This document shows positions 9,546 to 19,412 of a stretch of DNA of 64,000 nt, in pieces (within the stretch, counting starts at the first letter, position 1; every line of letters begins with the position of its first letter). Under the pieces are notes generated by a model that saw nothing but the letters and a program-made list of their open reading frames with translations, was not told the DNA's origin and made no database searches. The stretch is from the NCBI GenBank assembly GCA_025350465.1, contig JANXXU010000015.1:1-64000 (forward strand), written 5' to 3'. The stretch is from Alphaproteobacteria bacterium (GTDB taxonomy: Bacteria > Pseudomonadota > Alphaproteobacteria > Micropepsales > Micropepsaceae). The translations under genes were made by a program, and so were the position numbers.

Positions 9546-10199
9546 ATGTTGGGGACCGTCGTGTTGAGAAAGTTCGCAATTGCCGTCTGCATGACAGCGG
9601 CATTGCCGGTGGCGGCGCAAGCCGCGAACCACGGCTTCTATGCCAGCATTGATGCGGGCGCGGTCGCGCAAAAATTGTCGGGGCCATTCACCGCCTTGCC
9701 GCTCGGCGGTCTGCTCGCACTCGATTCTGTACCGCCCTCGGTCGATCAATCGCCGGATTTGGGTTGGGCGGTGTTCGGCGCGGCCGGCATGCGCTTCGAA
9801 GGACCGTTTCGGGCCGAGGCGGAGATCGGATATCGCGCTTCGACATTGTCGGCGGCAAGCGACGTCGATCATCTGACCGTGATGGCCAATCTTTTGTATG
9901 ATTTCCCACTCGGCAAAGGCTTCGCCTTGTCGATCGGCGGCGGGATCGGGATGGACCGGATATCTTGGACCGGCCAGGGGTCGGACAATGCGTGGCGCTT
10001 TGCGGTTCAGGGACTTGTCGGGGCGAGTTACAAAGTGTCGGACCACCTGGCGATCGATTTGAAGTATCGCTACATGGTTCCGACGGGCGCCAACCTCCCC
10101 GGCCTTCTGGCGATAAGGAATGGCGTTGGCTATGAATTCACCGCCACCGACGTCCAGACACACACGGTTTCCCTGGGTCTGACGTTCGATCTTGATTGA
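9546..10199 (+). CDS. OmpA-like outer-membrane beta-barrel protein
   Basis: A 217-residue protein with a signal peptide (cleavage after AAQAAN) and an eight-stranded porin-like barrel pattern. Strands alternate hydrophobic residues, for example FRAEAEIGYRAS, LAIDLKYRYM and a terminal strand HTVSLGLTFDL. It resembles the small OmpA/OmpW-like surface antigens of alphaproteobacteria. The extension after the start ATG (MLGTVV) is short, and a later GTG or TTG could be the true start. Function unknown beyond surface location. Confidence 0.8.
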   Translation: MLGTVVLRKFAIAVCMTAALPVAAQAANHGFYASIDAGAVAQKLSGPFTALPLGGLLALDSVPPSVDQSPDLGWAVFGAAGMRFEGPFRAEAEIGYRASTLSAASDVDHLTVMANLLYDFPLGKGFALSIGGGIGMDRISWTGQGSDNAWRFAVQGLVGASYKVSDHLAIDLKYRYMVPTGANLPGLLAIRNGVGYEFTATDVQTHTVSLGLTFDLD

Positions 10200-10252
10200 T
10201 CTAACGCGTCGAACCATTGTCACGGCTCGCAGCCGCTTGAGGTGCGCAGCCG

Positions 10253-10579
10253 ATGACGCGCGTGTTCGTGTTTGCAGCACTATTCTTTGCAACCGTATTC
10301 GGCTCTGTTGCGCTCGCCGCGCCGACCTACTCGATCACGCTTTTCGAGCATAAGGATTTCCAAGGGCGCTCGCTGACCACAAGCGAGGCCGTCGTGGACC
10401 TGGGCGGTACGGGGCTCAACGACGCCGTGTCGAGCGTGAAAGTCGTACCCGGCCAGCGATGGCTCTTGTGCAAGAACAAGAAATTTCGCGGCGGCTGCAT
10501 CGTCGTCGACCGCGATATCTCCGACTTGGCGCCACTCGATTTTAACGACCGGATTTCGTCATTGCGGCCGGTGGATTGA
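10253..10579 (+). CDS. Secreted beta/gamma-crystallin domain protein
   Basis: A 108-residue protein with a Sec signal peptide (cleavage after ALA). It carries a single beta/gamma-crystallin domain of two Greek-key motifs (ITLFEHKDFQGRSLTTS and WLLCKNKKFRGGCIVV). Each ends in the typical N/D-D-x-(I/V)-S-S corner (LNDAVSSVKV, FNDRISSLRPV). That corner forms the calcium site in microbial members, so calcium binding is likely. It is a stand-alone secreted domain. Two cysteines may form a disulfide. Confidence 0.85.
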   Translation: MTRVFVFAALFFATVFGSVALAAPTYSITLFEHKDFQGRSLTTSEAVVDLGGTGLNDAVSSVKVVPGQRWLLCKNKKFRGGCIVVDRDISDLAPLDFNDRISSLRPVD

Positions 10580-10630
10580 GTGCGCGGCTTGCGGCAACGC
10601 CGCCGCCTGCACCCCGGCTCTCAGAAAGAG

Positions 10631-10779
10631 GATTGAACCACGAAGCACACGAAGGACACGAAGACTCCCGGCCCCGCTTCGTGCCCGCAGGCTGATCTTC
10701 CAAGTTCTTCTTGGGCGCAATGCGCCCAATCACATTCTTCCTTTCTCTTCGTGTCCTTCGTGTGCTTCGTGGTTCAATC
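10631..10779. repeat. Long inverted repeat (GAACCACGAAGCACACGAAG family)
   Basis: A 33-base arm at 10631-10663 is repeated in reverse complement at about 10747-10779. The intervening 80 bases are GC-rich. The same core (GAACCACGAAG...) recurs at 12281-12307 inside another palindrome. It belongs to a dispersed non-coding repeat family, with no open frame of its own. Confidence 0.8.
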
Positions 10780-10808
10780 TTTCTTGCTTCGCAACGTGGA
10801 GATCGGTC

Positions 10809-10837
10809 TTGACTTTATTTCGTTAGTTCCCTAAATA
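10809..10837 (+). promoter_or_regulatory. Sigma-70-type promoter for sdpR-sdpI
   Basis: TTGACT at 10809-10814 and TAAATA at 10832-10837 are separated by exactly 17 bases. The start codon at 10847 is only about ten bases beyond the -10 box, so the transcript would be nearly leaderless. The symmetric TTAGTTCCCTAA at 10823-10834 overlaps the -10 box and is a natural operator for the autorepressor encoded next. Confidence 0.6.
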
Positions 10838-10846
10838 GCAAAATTG

Positions 10847-11119
10847 ATGAATGAGGTGTTCGGGGCGCTGGCCCACCCGGTGCGGCGCGAGATTTTGAAG
10901 CTGCTGAGAAAGCGGCCGATGTCGGCCGGCGAGTTGGCGGAGCATTTCACGATCGCCAAGCCGACGCTCTCCGGGCATTTCGCGGTCCTGAAGAACGCCG
11001 ATCTGGTGACGACCGAGCGTCAAGGCACGACGATCATCTATCAACTCAACATGTCGGTCATGGAGGATGCGCTGGCGGCGTTCATGGCGCTCGCCGGTAT
11101 GAAGGGGAAGGAGCGTTAG
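10847..11119 (+). CDS. SdpR-type ArsR-family autorepressor
   Basis: A 90-residue winged-helix repressor of the ArsR superfamily. The helix-turn-helix is visible (LAHPVRREILKLLRKRPMSA, then KPTLSGHFAVLK) and the wing is TTERQGTTIIYQL. Metal-binding cysteines are absent, as in SdpR. It is followed three bases later by an SdpI-like membrane protein. This matches the Bacillus sdpRI pair, in which SdpI sequesters the repressor at the membrane; operation here is inferred. ATG 10847 is chosen over TTG 10844. Confidence 0.88.
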   Translation: MNEVFGALAHPVRREILKLLRKRPMSAGELAEHFTIAKPTLSGHFAVLKNADLVTTERQGTTIIYQLNMSVMEDALAAFMALAGMKGKER

Positions 11120-11122
11120 CCG

Positions 11123-11794
11123 ATGAATATCAAACCGCTGCTCATCACCAACACGGTTCTGATCGCCGCGATGGCGGGGGTCAGTGCTTGGGTGTGGCAA
11201 TCGATTCCGGACGGCGCGCAGCTTCCCATGCATTGGAATATCGAAGGGCACGCCGATCGCTTCGGCTCCAAACACGAAGCGCTGCTGTTCCTGCCCGCGC
11301 TCGCGGTCGCCCTGACGCTGATCTTCTGGCTCTTGCCCTTCATCGATCCGCGGCGAAGGAATCTGGAGAGCAGCAGCAAATTGTGGATCGCAGCCGGCAT
11401 CGGCGTCGTCGCGCTTCTCGCCTATGTCCACATGTTCATGGTGGCGAGCGCGATGGGACGCGGCGTCGATATGGTCGATTACCTCATTCCGGCGATGTCG
11501 ATACTCTTCATCGTGATCGGCAATTATTTGCCCAAGACGCGGTCGAATTGGTTCGCGGGCGTGCGCACGCCGTGGACGATGTCGAGCGAGTATTCGTGGG
11601 GCAAGACGCATCGCCTGGCGAGCCGGTTGTTCATGGGAAGCGGCGTAGCCTCGGTGCTTGCATGGCTCGCGGTTGGCGCGAAGATTGCGATCTTCGTTCT
11701 CGTGATCAGCCTCGTCGCGACCAGCGTGATCTCGATCGTTGCCTCGTATTTCTTCTGGAAGAACGATCCGGCCCGCGCGAACGGCGAGGCGTAA
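11123..11794 (+). CDS. SdpI-family membrane protein
   Basis: A 223-residue integral membrane protein. It has an N-terminal DUF1648-type segment (LPMHWNIEGHADRFGSK) and the SdpI signature GNYLPKTRSNWFAGVRTPWTMSS with about six membrane segments. In Bacillus, SdpI gives immunity to the SdpC toxin and senses it. In other bacteria these pairs lack SdpC, and none is visible here. Co-transcribed with the repressor gene. Confidence 0.88.
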   Translation: MNIKPLLITNTVLIAAMAGVSAWVWQSIPDGAQLPMHWNIEGHADRFGSKHEALLFLPALAVALTLIFWLLPFIDPRRRNLESSSKLWIAAGIGVVALLAYVHMFMVASAMGRGVDMVDYLIPAMSILFIVIGNYLPKTRSNWFAGVRTPWTMSSEYSWGKTHRLASRLFMGSGVASVLAWLAVGAKIAIFVLVISLVATSVISIVASYFFWKNDPARANGEA

Positions 11795-11864
11795 GAGGCG
11801 AGACTTGCGCTCTTCATCCTGTCGCGGCTCAATGCCATGAGGCCGGCGACAGGAGAGTGGATAG

Positions 11865-12170
11865 ATGGCAAAGGGATACTGGATCGCTCGCGTCGACGTT
11901 CATGACGCCGAGGGCTACAAGGCCTATGTCGCCGCCAACGCCGTGGCGCTGAAGAAATACGGCGGGCGCTTCCTGGTGCGGGGCGGCAAGTTCGACAATC
12001 CCGAAGGCGCGGCACGAGCGCGCAATGTGGTCGTCGAGTTTCCGAGCTACCAAGCCGCGCTCGATTGCTGGTATTCGCCGGAATACCAAGCGGCGATCCC
12101 ACATCGCACGCCGTTCTCGGTGGGCGACTTTCTGATCATCGAAGGCTATGACGGCCCGCAACCGTCGTGA
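11865..12170 (+). CDS. DUF1330 protein
   Basis: A 101-residue dimeric alpha/beta-barrel (ferredoxin-like) domain. The hallmark is AKGYWIARVDVHDAEGYKAY, with the central GGRFLVRGG and VEFPSYQAALDCWYSPEYQ. The biochemical role of DUF1330 is not established. GGAGAG lies about 8 bases before the ATG. It stands alone between sdpI and a large non-coding palindrome. Confidence 0.9.
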   Translation: MAKGYWIARVDVHDAEGYKAYVAANAVALKKYGGRFLVRGGKFDNPEGAARARNVVVEFPSYQAALDCWYSPEYQAAIPHRTPFSVGDFLIIEGYDGPQPS

Positions 12171-12183
12171 TGCGGCCACAAGC

Positions 12184-12429
12184 GCTGTTACCGCCCCCGC
12201 TGCGGGGCGGTCGATACGCGTAAGCCGCGAGAGGCGTGCGGATCGGGTGGGGGCGCGGTTGCGCTCTAAGAAAAATATTGAACCACGAAGGTCACAAAGA
12301 TCACGAAGAGGCGGAGCGGCCTGGTGTCTTTTGTGTTTCAAACTGTCTCGGCCGTCCCCCCCACCCGATCCGTTCTCCGGCTGCTGCCTGCGAACGTATC
12401 GACCGCCCCACAGTGAGGGCGGTAACAGC
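12184..12429. repeat. 246-bp composite palindrome (MITE-like)
   Basis: Outer arms of 35 bases (GCTGTTACCGCCCCCGCTGC... at 12184-12218 and its near-complement at 12395-12429) enclose a second inverted pair (GCGGATCGGGTGGG at about 12238 and CCACCCGATCCG at about 12361). Between them sits GAACCACGAAGGTCACAAAG, kin to the 10631-10779 repeat. No open frame has recognisable protein features. A further fragment of the outer motif (GGCGGTAACACC) lies near 12504. Confidence 0.8.
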
Positions 12430-12581
12430 GAGAGTTCGGACCCGTGATCGTCCTGATCTGTGCTGCCGTCAGAATCACTTGTGTGAATGCCACAGCCCCG
12501 GGGGGCGGTAACACCAACGTCATAGGCGTGGAGTAAAGGCCCGAAGTGTTTGCAAAGCTCAATCGCCAACGCAGGCGCGCA
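12430..12581. other. Intergenic stretch after the palindrome
   Basis: Apart from the GGCGGTAACACC fragment near 12504, nothing recognisable is seen here. The region separates the palindrome from the convergent GNAT gene. Confidence 0.5.
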
Positions 12582-13007
12582 TCACAACGTCTTCGTCATG
12601 TAGTGGCGCTGGAAGTCGGTGCCGGGGTAATCGAGCGTGCCGAAGACGCGGTAGCCGAGTTTTTCGTAAAAGCCGCGCGCCTGGAAGCTGAAGGTGTCGA
12701 GGTGCGTCATCTTCGCGCCGCGCCGTTGGCCTTCGGCTTCGGCGTCGCGCATCAGTTTCGTGCCGAGGCCGGTCTTGCGCAGGCTTTCGTCAAGCCACAC
12801 CCATTTCACGAACAAGGCCTGCCAATAGAGATCGCAATAGATGCCGCCTAGAAATTTGCCGTCGGCATCGCGCAAGGTGACGACGAATTCCGCCGCCTCC
12901 GACGAGCCGGTGAAGCGGTCGTTGTAACTCTTCAAGCCGGCACCGAGGTCGTCGAGTGTCGCCTTCTCGGGCGGCGCCTCAATGGCGGTGAGGAAACCGC
13001 GCTTCAT
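12582..13007 (-). CDS. GNAT-family N-acetyltransferase
   Basis: A 141-residue Gcn5-related acetyltransferase. The acetyl-CoA-binding motif A reads LDESLRKTGLGTKLM, and motif B is THLDTFSFQARGFYEKLGY. A beta-bulge strand (FVKWVWLDE) precedes motif A. The start overlaps the stop of the upstream MDR reductase by 4 bases (ATGA), so the two form an operon. Acceptor substrate unknown. Confidence 0.88.
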   Translation of the reverse strand: MKRGFLTAIEAPPEKATLDDLGAGLKSYNDRFTGSSEAAEFVVTLRDADGKFLGGIYCDLYWQALFVKWVWLDESLRKTGLGTKLMRDAEAEGQRRGAKMTHLDTFSFQARGFYEKLGYRVFGTLDYPGTDFQRHYMTKTL

Positions 13008-14014
13008 GGTTCGGGCCCGATGCGCACGAGCAGCTTGCCCGTGTTGCCGCCGGTAAAGAGCTTGTCGAGCGCCGTCACCGCGTGCTCAAGCCCGTCCACG
13101 ACGTCGACGTGCCACTTGATCTTGCCTTGGCTCAACCAGGCCGACATGTCGGCGATGAATTCACCGATGCGCGGCAGATAGTCGATGATGATGAAGCCCT
13201 CGACGCGGGCGCGCTTCATCAAGATGTTGCGAAACATATATGGCCCAGGCACGGGTTCGTCGGCGTTGTAGCTTGAGATCAGGCCGCAGAGCGCGACGCG
13301 CGCATTCATGTTGATGAGCGTCAGCACGGCGTCGAGAATCTCGCCGCCGACATTCTCGAAATCGACATCGATGCCCTTGGGACAATGTTTCTTCAAGGCC
13401 TGTAGAACGTCTTCGCGCTTGTAGTTGATGCAGGCATCGAAGCCGTAGTCCTTGGTCACGAGCTTGCACTTGGCGTCGGAGCCGGCGATGCCGACGACAC
13501 GGCAGCCCTTGATCTTCGCGATCTGACCGGCGATCGAACCGACGGCGCCGGCGGCCGCCGAAACGACGACGGTCTCGCCCGCCTTCGGTTTGCCGACATC
13601 GAGCAGACCGAAATAGGCGGTCGCGCCGGTCATGCCAAGGACGCTCATATAGGCGGTGAGGGGCAGCGGCCCTTTTTCGATCTTCTGCGCGAAGGCGGAG
13701 ACGGTGTAGTCCTGCCAACCGCCGAGCCCCGGCAGCACGATGTCGCCGACCTTGAAGCCGGGATTGTTCGATTGCTCGACCACGCCGAGCGTGCCGCCGC
13801 GCATGACGTCGCCGACCTCGACGGGCGGCATGTACTGATCCATGTCGCTCATCCAAATGCGATTGGTGGGATCGAGCGACAGGTAGACATTGCGGATGAG
13901 GATTTCATTTGGTCCAGGCACCGGCTTCGGCGCTTCGGCAAAGTGCAAATCGCCCTGTTTGATGTCGCCCGCCGGCCGCCGCTTCAGCCGCCATTGCCGG
14001 TTCGAATTGCGCAT
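13004..14014 (-). CDS. NADP-dependent MDR oxidoreductase (PTGR/CurA type)
   Basis: A 336-residue zinc-free medium-chain reductase of the prostaglandin-reductase/leukotriene 12-hydroxydehydrogenase branch. The Rossmann motif is AAAGAVGSIAGQIAK and the family signatures include YLSLDPTNRIWM and GLISSYNADEPVPGPYMF. It probably reduces enones or 2-alkenals with NADPH. The ATG at 14014 has an AAGGAGAG site upstream. The frame is open for about 96 more codons, but they show no homology-like pattern. Confidence 0.92.
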   Translation of the reverse strand: MRNSNRQWRLKRRPAGDIKQGDLHFAEAPKPVPGPNEILIRNVYLSLDPTNRIWMSDMDQYMPPVEVGDVMRGGTLGVVEQSNNPGFKVGDIVLPGLGGWQDYTVSAFAQKIEKGPLPLTAYMSVLGMTGATAYFGLLDVGKPKAGETVVVSAAAGAVGSIAGQIAKIKGCRVVGIAGSDAKCKLVTKDYGFDACINYKREDVLQALKKHCPKGIDVDFENVGGEILDAVLTLINMNARVALCGLISSYNADEPVPGPYMFRNILMKRARVEGFIIIDYLPRIGEFIADMSAWLSQGKIKWHVDVVDGLEHAVTALDKLFTGGNTGKLLVRIGPEP

Positions 14015-14147
14015 TGGTCTCTCCTTAACATTGACGGGATCACACTCGCGCGAGGCGAGGCGACGGTGCTCGAGTCTGTGCTCGCGATAGACGCGTTCCC
14101 CGGCTATATAGCGCGAAACCCGTAAGCGCGGGCGAGAGGCTTTCGCA

Positions 14148-16304
14148 TTGTCGACCTGGCGATTCTTATTGTTGCTTGCAAGCGTGCTGTGGCTCGCGCC
14201 GACCGGCCGCGCTCTCGCCGCCGACAACGCCTCGACGTCACATGTCGTGGTGCAGTTGGTTGCCGAGCAGCAAGGCGTGCCGGCTGGCGGCGGCACCATC
14301 ACGATTGCCTTGCGTCAGAAGATCAAGCCGACCTGGCATACCTATTGGCGAAACCCGGGCGACTCCGGCGAGCCGACGGCGATCGACTGGGCGCTGCCGC
14401 CGGGATTTGGCGCCGGCGATATCAAGTGGCCCTATCCGCAGAGATTGCCGGTCGGGCCGTTGCTCAATTTCGGTTACGCGGACGAAGTCTTTCTCCTGAC
14501 CGATATCGTCGTGCCGAGCGGTCAGAAGGTCGGCGAGACCGTGACGTTCAAGGCAAAGGTCACGTGGCTCGTCTGCCAGGAAATCTGCGTACCCGAAGAC
14601 GCGGCGCTGGACCTTGCGCTCCCTGTCGTCGAGAGCGGCCCGTTTCCAAACAGCCAATGGCGCTCGAAATTCGAAGAGGCGCGCCGGCATTTGCCGCTGA
14701 CGCATGCGCCGTTCGAAGCGCGCTTCGCGGCGACCGACAAATCGGTGACGCTATTTTTCTTTCCGACACTCGACCGGATCGAGCGCGGCGTCGGGGCGCA
14801 GTTTTTCCCCTATGCGCAAGGCTTGATCAAGAGCGCAGCGCCGCAGGTTGCGGTGCCGACGTCCGGCGGCTTTGCGTTCGTCGTGCCTGCCGGGACTCAA
14901 CTGCGCGATCCGGCCCGCGCGGCAGCGTTGAACAAGATCGACGGTGTGATCGTTCTGGGCACTCGACGCGATGGCGTGGCGCAATCGTTCGAGGTCTCCC
15001 TCGCACGCGGCGCCGTGCCCGCTTTGCCGCCGGCGTCGACTTCCGCAACGCCGGCGACGAACGAGGCACCGCTCGGGCTCCTGACCGCGATCGGCTTTGC
15101 GCTATTGGGCGGTCTCATCTTGAATTTGATGCCGTGCGTCTTTCCGATTCTGTCGATGAAAGCGATCGCGCTGGTGCGCTCGAAGCATGCGGAGCGTCCG
15201 TGGACGGACGGTGTGGCCTATACGCTCGGCGTGCTCGCGACCTTCAGTGCGCTCGCCGGCGGTTTGATGGCGTTGCGCGCGGCGGGCGAGGACGTCGGCT
15301 GGGGCTTTCAGCTGCAGTCGCCGCCGGCGGTCGCAGTCCTCGCCTATGTTTTGTTCTTGGTCGGCCTCAATCTCTCCGGCGTGTTCGAGATCGGCGGTTC
15401 GATCCAAGGCACCGGACAGGGCTTGTCGTCGCGCAGCGGTTTGGTCGGCGCGTTCTTCACGGGCGTTCTGGCCGTCATCGTCGCCGCACCTTGCACGGCG
15501 CCCTTCATGGGCGCGGCGATGGGGTTCGCCTTCACGCAAAGCGCGCCGGTGATTTTCGCAATCTTCCTGGCGCTCGGATTTGGTCTCGCCTTGCCGTGGC
15601 TGCTCATCAGCCTCAGCCCGCATGCGGTGGCGCTGTTGCCGAAGCCAGGACCATGGATGATGCGCTTCAAACAGCTGCTGGCGTTCCCGATGTACGGCGC
15701 GGCGGCGTGGCTCGTGTGGGTGCTGAGCCAGCAGGTCACGCCTGAAGGTTTGTTCCGCGTGCTGATCGGCCTCGTCGCACTCGCTCTGGCGGGCTGGGGC
15801 TGGGGTGTCGCACAATCGCGCGCGGCTGAAGGGCGATCGCGAATTTGGAGTTTGGCCGCGACGGCAATCGGACTTGCGATCGCCGCAGGCCTCGTCGCGT
15901 CGCCGTTCGTGCAAGCGACAGCGTCGGCGACCGCGGTGTCGCCGGCGAGCGAAGTGCTGGCGGGCGAGGCCTATAGCGAAGCGCGCTTGGCCGAGCTGCG
16001 CGGACAAAACCGTGCCGTGCTCGTCAATCTCACGGCGGCGTGGTGCATCACCTGCCTCTACAACGAACGCGTGGCTCTGTCGTCGAAGGCCGTTGCCGAC
16101 GCCTTCAAGGCGACGAACACCGCTTATCTCGTGGGCGATTGGACCAATCGCAACGCGGAGATCACGCGCTTGTTACGGGCGCATGGGCGTGAAGGCGTGC
16201 CTCTATATCTCTACTTTCCGGCGGGCGCGGCGGAGGCCGAGGTTTTGCCGCAAATCCTGACCGAGACGTTGATCGTTTCGACATTGAAGGGTGAGAACAA
16301 ATGA
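14148..16304 (+). CDS. ScsB/DsbD-like protein-disulfide reductase
   Basis: A 718-residue inner-membrane electron carrier. It has a signal peptide, a large periplasmic N-domain with Cys143 and Cys147 (LVCQEICVPE), eight or so membrane segments with Cys330 (NLMPCVFPI) and Cys449 (AAPCTAPF), and a C-terminal thioredoxin domain with Cys633-Ile-Thr-Cys636 (AAWCITC). This is the ScsB layout, which passes reducing power from cytoplasmic thioredoxin to periplasmic partners. A TTG start is used, preceded by a GAGAGG site. The 4-base overlap with the next redoxin gene suggests that protein is its partner. Confidence 0.93.
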   Translation: MSTWRFLLLLASVLWLAPTGRALAADNASTSHVVVQLVAEQQGVPAGGGTITIALRQKIKPTWHTYWRNPGDSGEPTAIDWALPPGFGAGDIKWPYPQRLPVGPLLNFGYADEVFLLTDIVVPSGQKVGETVTFKAKVTWLVCQEICVPEDAALDLALPVVESGPFPNSQWRSKFEEARRHLPLTHAPFEARFAATDKSVTLFFFPTLDRIERGVGAQFFPYAQGLIKSAAPQVAVPTSGGFAFVVPAGTQLRDPARAAALNKIDGVIVLGTRRDGVAQSFEVSLARGAVPALPPASTSATPATNEAPLGLLTAIGFALLGGLILNLMPCVFPILSMKAIALVRSKHAERPWTDGVAYTLGVLATFSALAGGLMALRAAGEDVGWGFQLQSPPAVAVLAYVLFLVGLNLSGVFEIGGSIQGTGQGLSSRSGLVGAFFTGVLAVIVAAPCTAPFMGAAMGFAFTQSAPVIFAIFLALGFGLALPWLLISLSPHAVALLPKPGPWMMRFKQLLAFPMYGAAAWLVWVLSQQVTPEGLFRVLIGLVALALAGWGWGVAQSRAAEGRSRIWSLAATAIGLAIAAGLVASPFVQATASATAVSPASEVLAGEAYSEARLAELRGQNRAVLVNLTAAWCITCLYNERVALSSKAVADAFKATNTAYLVGDWTNRNAEITRLLRAHGREGVPLYLYFPAGAAEAEVLPQILTETLIVSTLKGENK

Positions 16305-16903
16305 GCCGGTTCCTGTTTGCCGCAGCGGCGTTGCTTATTCTTTCTGCGTCGAGCGCATTCGCGGCACCGGCCATCGGACAGCCGGCACCCGCCTTCACCG
16401 CCGTCGATTCAAACGGCGCGTCGCGCAGCTTGGCCGAGTTCAAGGGCCGGACCGTCGTCCTCGAGTGGACGAACAACGAGTGTCCGTATACGCGCAAGCA
16501 CTACGATTCCGGCAACATGCAAAAGCTGCAGCAAGAGGCGACGGCTTCGGGCGTCGTATGGCTTTCGGTGATTTCCTCGGCACCCGGCAAGGAGGGCTAT
16601 GTGAGCGGCGCGGAGGCGAACGCGCTGACGGCTTCGCACGGCGCCCATCCGTCCGCAGTCTTGCTTGATTCTTCCGGTACCGTGGGCCAGGCCTACGAGG
16701 CGCAGACGACGCCGCATATGTTCGTCATCGATAAGGTGGGCGTGCTGCGCTACATGGGCGCGATCGACGACAAGCCGACGGTCTCGCCGGCAAGCCTCGC
16801 CGGCGCGCGCAACTATGTGCGCCAGGCGCTGGCGGCCGTGGCGTCCGGCCATGCGGTGCAAGTCACAACGAGCGAGCCCTACGGCTGCAGCGTGAAGTAT
16901 TGA
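16301..16903 (+). CDS. Periplasmic thioredoxin-like/redoxin protein
   Basis: A 200-residue exported redoxin. A signal peptide (cleavage after FAA) is followed by an AhpC/TSA-like fold (IGQPAPAFTAVDSNG). The single active-site cysteine is Cys61 in NNECPYTRKHY. A second cysteine, Cys196, lies in the C-terminal tail PYGCSVKY and could resolve it. The start overlaps the ScsB-like gene by 4 bases. Probably a peroxidase- or reductase-like acceptor of electrons from ScsB. Confidence 0.88.
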   Translation: MSRFLFAAAALLILSASSAFAAPAIGQPAPAFTAVDSNGASRSLAEFKGRTVVLEWTNNECPYTRKHYDSGNMQKLQQEATASGVVWLSVISSAPGKEGYVSGAEANALTASHGAHPSAVLLDSSGTVGQAYEAQTTPHMFVIDKVGVLRYMGAIDDKPTVSPASLAGARNYVRQALAAVASGHAVQVTTSEPYGCSVKY

Positions 16904-16904
16904 A

Positions 16905-17060
16905 ACGGACTCTACCTTTCCTCCCCCGCTCTTCGCGGGGGAGGTGGCGGAGCGCAGCGACGACGGAGGGGGGAAGTCTGGTGCGCGCCACTTCCCCCTC
17001 CGCCCTCGGCTTCGCCTCGTGCACCTCCCCCGCAACCGCGGGGGAGGAAAGGAGGATTCT
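16905..17060. repeat. Dispersed GC-rich intergenic repeat upstream of groES
   Basis: Contains CTCCCCCGCTCTTCGCGGGGGAG followed by a copy of the CTTCCCCCTCCGCCCTCGG...CACCTCCCCCGC...GGGGGAGG element, also seen at 229-295. The whole block forms a large palindrome and could terminate transcription from the redoxin gene before the groES promoter. Confidence 0.75.
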
Positions 17061-17121
17061 AACTAACCTATTGTTTTTCCTTCTATATTCTTCCACAACG
17101 AAATTATGTTGCGCGGCCCTC

Positions 17122-17150
17122 TTGACCGCATAAGACCAAAACCTTATGTC
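17122..17150 (+). promoter_or_regulatory. groES-groEL promoter
   Basis: TTGACC at 17122-17127 and TATGTC at 17145-17150 are separated by 17 bases. The predicted start point falls just before the CIRCE operator at 17162, the usual position for HrcA control. Confidence 0.55.
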
Positions 17151-17161
17151 CACGCCGCGCT

Positions 17162-17188
17162 TTGGCACTCAGCCCGTCTGAGTGCCAA
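17162..17188 (+). promoter_or_regulatory. CIRCE operator (HrcA site)
   Basis: TTGGCACTC, nine bases, then GAGTGCCAA form a perfect inverted repeat. The consensus is TTAGCACTC-N9-GAGTGCTAA, so each arm differs at one compensated position. It lies 46 bases before the groES ATG. HrcA binding here would repress the operon until heat shock; hrcA itself is outside the window. Confidence 0.95.
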
Positions 17189-17234
17189 CAGCTCCGATTC
17201 CACACCCAGACGCAAACATCTGAAGGAGAGTCTC

Positions 17235-17552
17235 ATGAAGTTTCGCCCGCTCGGCGACCGCGTGGTCGTGAAGCGCGTTCAAGAGGAAACCAAGTCCGCT
17301 GGCGGCATCATTATTCCCGATACCGCTCAGGAAAAGCCGCAAGAAGGTGAAGTCGTCGCCGTCGGCCCCGGTGGCCGCGACGAAAAAGGCGATCGCATCA
17401 CGCCAGAGGTCAAGGTCGGCGACCGCATCCTCTTCGGCAAGTGGTCCGGCACGGAAGTGAAGGTCGACGGCGCCGAGCTGTTGATCATGAAAGAATCCGA
17501 CATCATGGGCGTGCTCGAGGGCAAGCCGACGGCAACGCGCAAGGCGGCGTAA
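17235..17552 (+). CDS. groES: Co-chaperonin GroES (Cpn10)
   Basis: A 105-residue GroES, starting [15 protein letters not shown] after an AAGGAG site. The mobile loop ([19 protein letters not shown]) that docks on GroEL and the roof strand ([10 protein letters not shown]) are present. It forms the heptameric lid of the GroEL chamber in the cytoplasm. The C-terminus ([11 protein letters not shown]) extends slightly beyond the usual end. Followed after 62 bases by groEL. Confidence 0.98.
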   Translation: MKFRPLGDRVVVKRVQEETKSAGGIIIPDTAQEKPQEGEVVAVGPGGRDEKGDRITPEVKVGDRILFGKWSGTEVKVDGAELLIMKESDIMGVLEGKPTATRKAA

Positions 17553-17568
17553 TAGGTCGCCTTTTTTG
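17541..17568 (+). terminator. Weak hairpin-plus-T-run between groES and groEL
   Basis: AAGGCG at 17541-17546 pairs with CGCCTT at 17558-17563 and is followed by a run of T. The groES stop codon lies in the loop. It could act as an attenuator or processing site that adjusts groEL to groES output. The stem is only six pairs. Confidence 0.4.
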
Positions 17569-17608
17569 TTGCCCGGAATTTGCTCTTACATCCCAATCAA
17601 AAGGTTGA

Positions 17609-19264
<1,656 letters not shown>

Positions 19265-19346
19265 GAAGCTTGCAGAGTGCGCCGAGAGGCGCGAACTCTG
19301 CATTGTTTCCAGGCTGCGCAAGCGGCTCATCGTTAAGACGAAATCC

Positions 19347-19378
19347 AAAAGGCCCCGGTGCGAACCGGGGCCTTTTTT
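19347..19378 (+). terminator. Rho-independent terminator after groEL
   Basis: GGCCCCGGT pairs with ACCGGGGCC across a short loop (GCGA), followed by six T. AAAA precedes the stem, so it could also act on the opposite strand. Confidence 0.92.
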
Positions 19379-19412
19379 GATTACAAACAAGCGAAAGCGC
19401 GGTACCTTTGGG

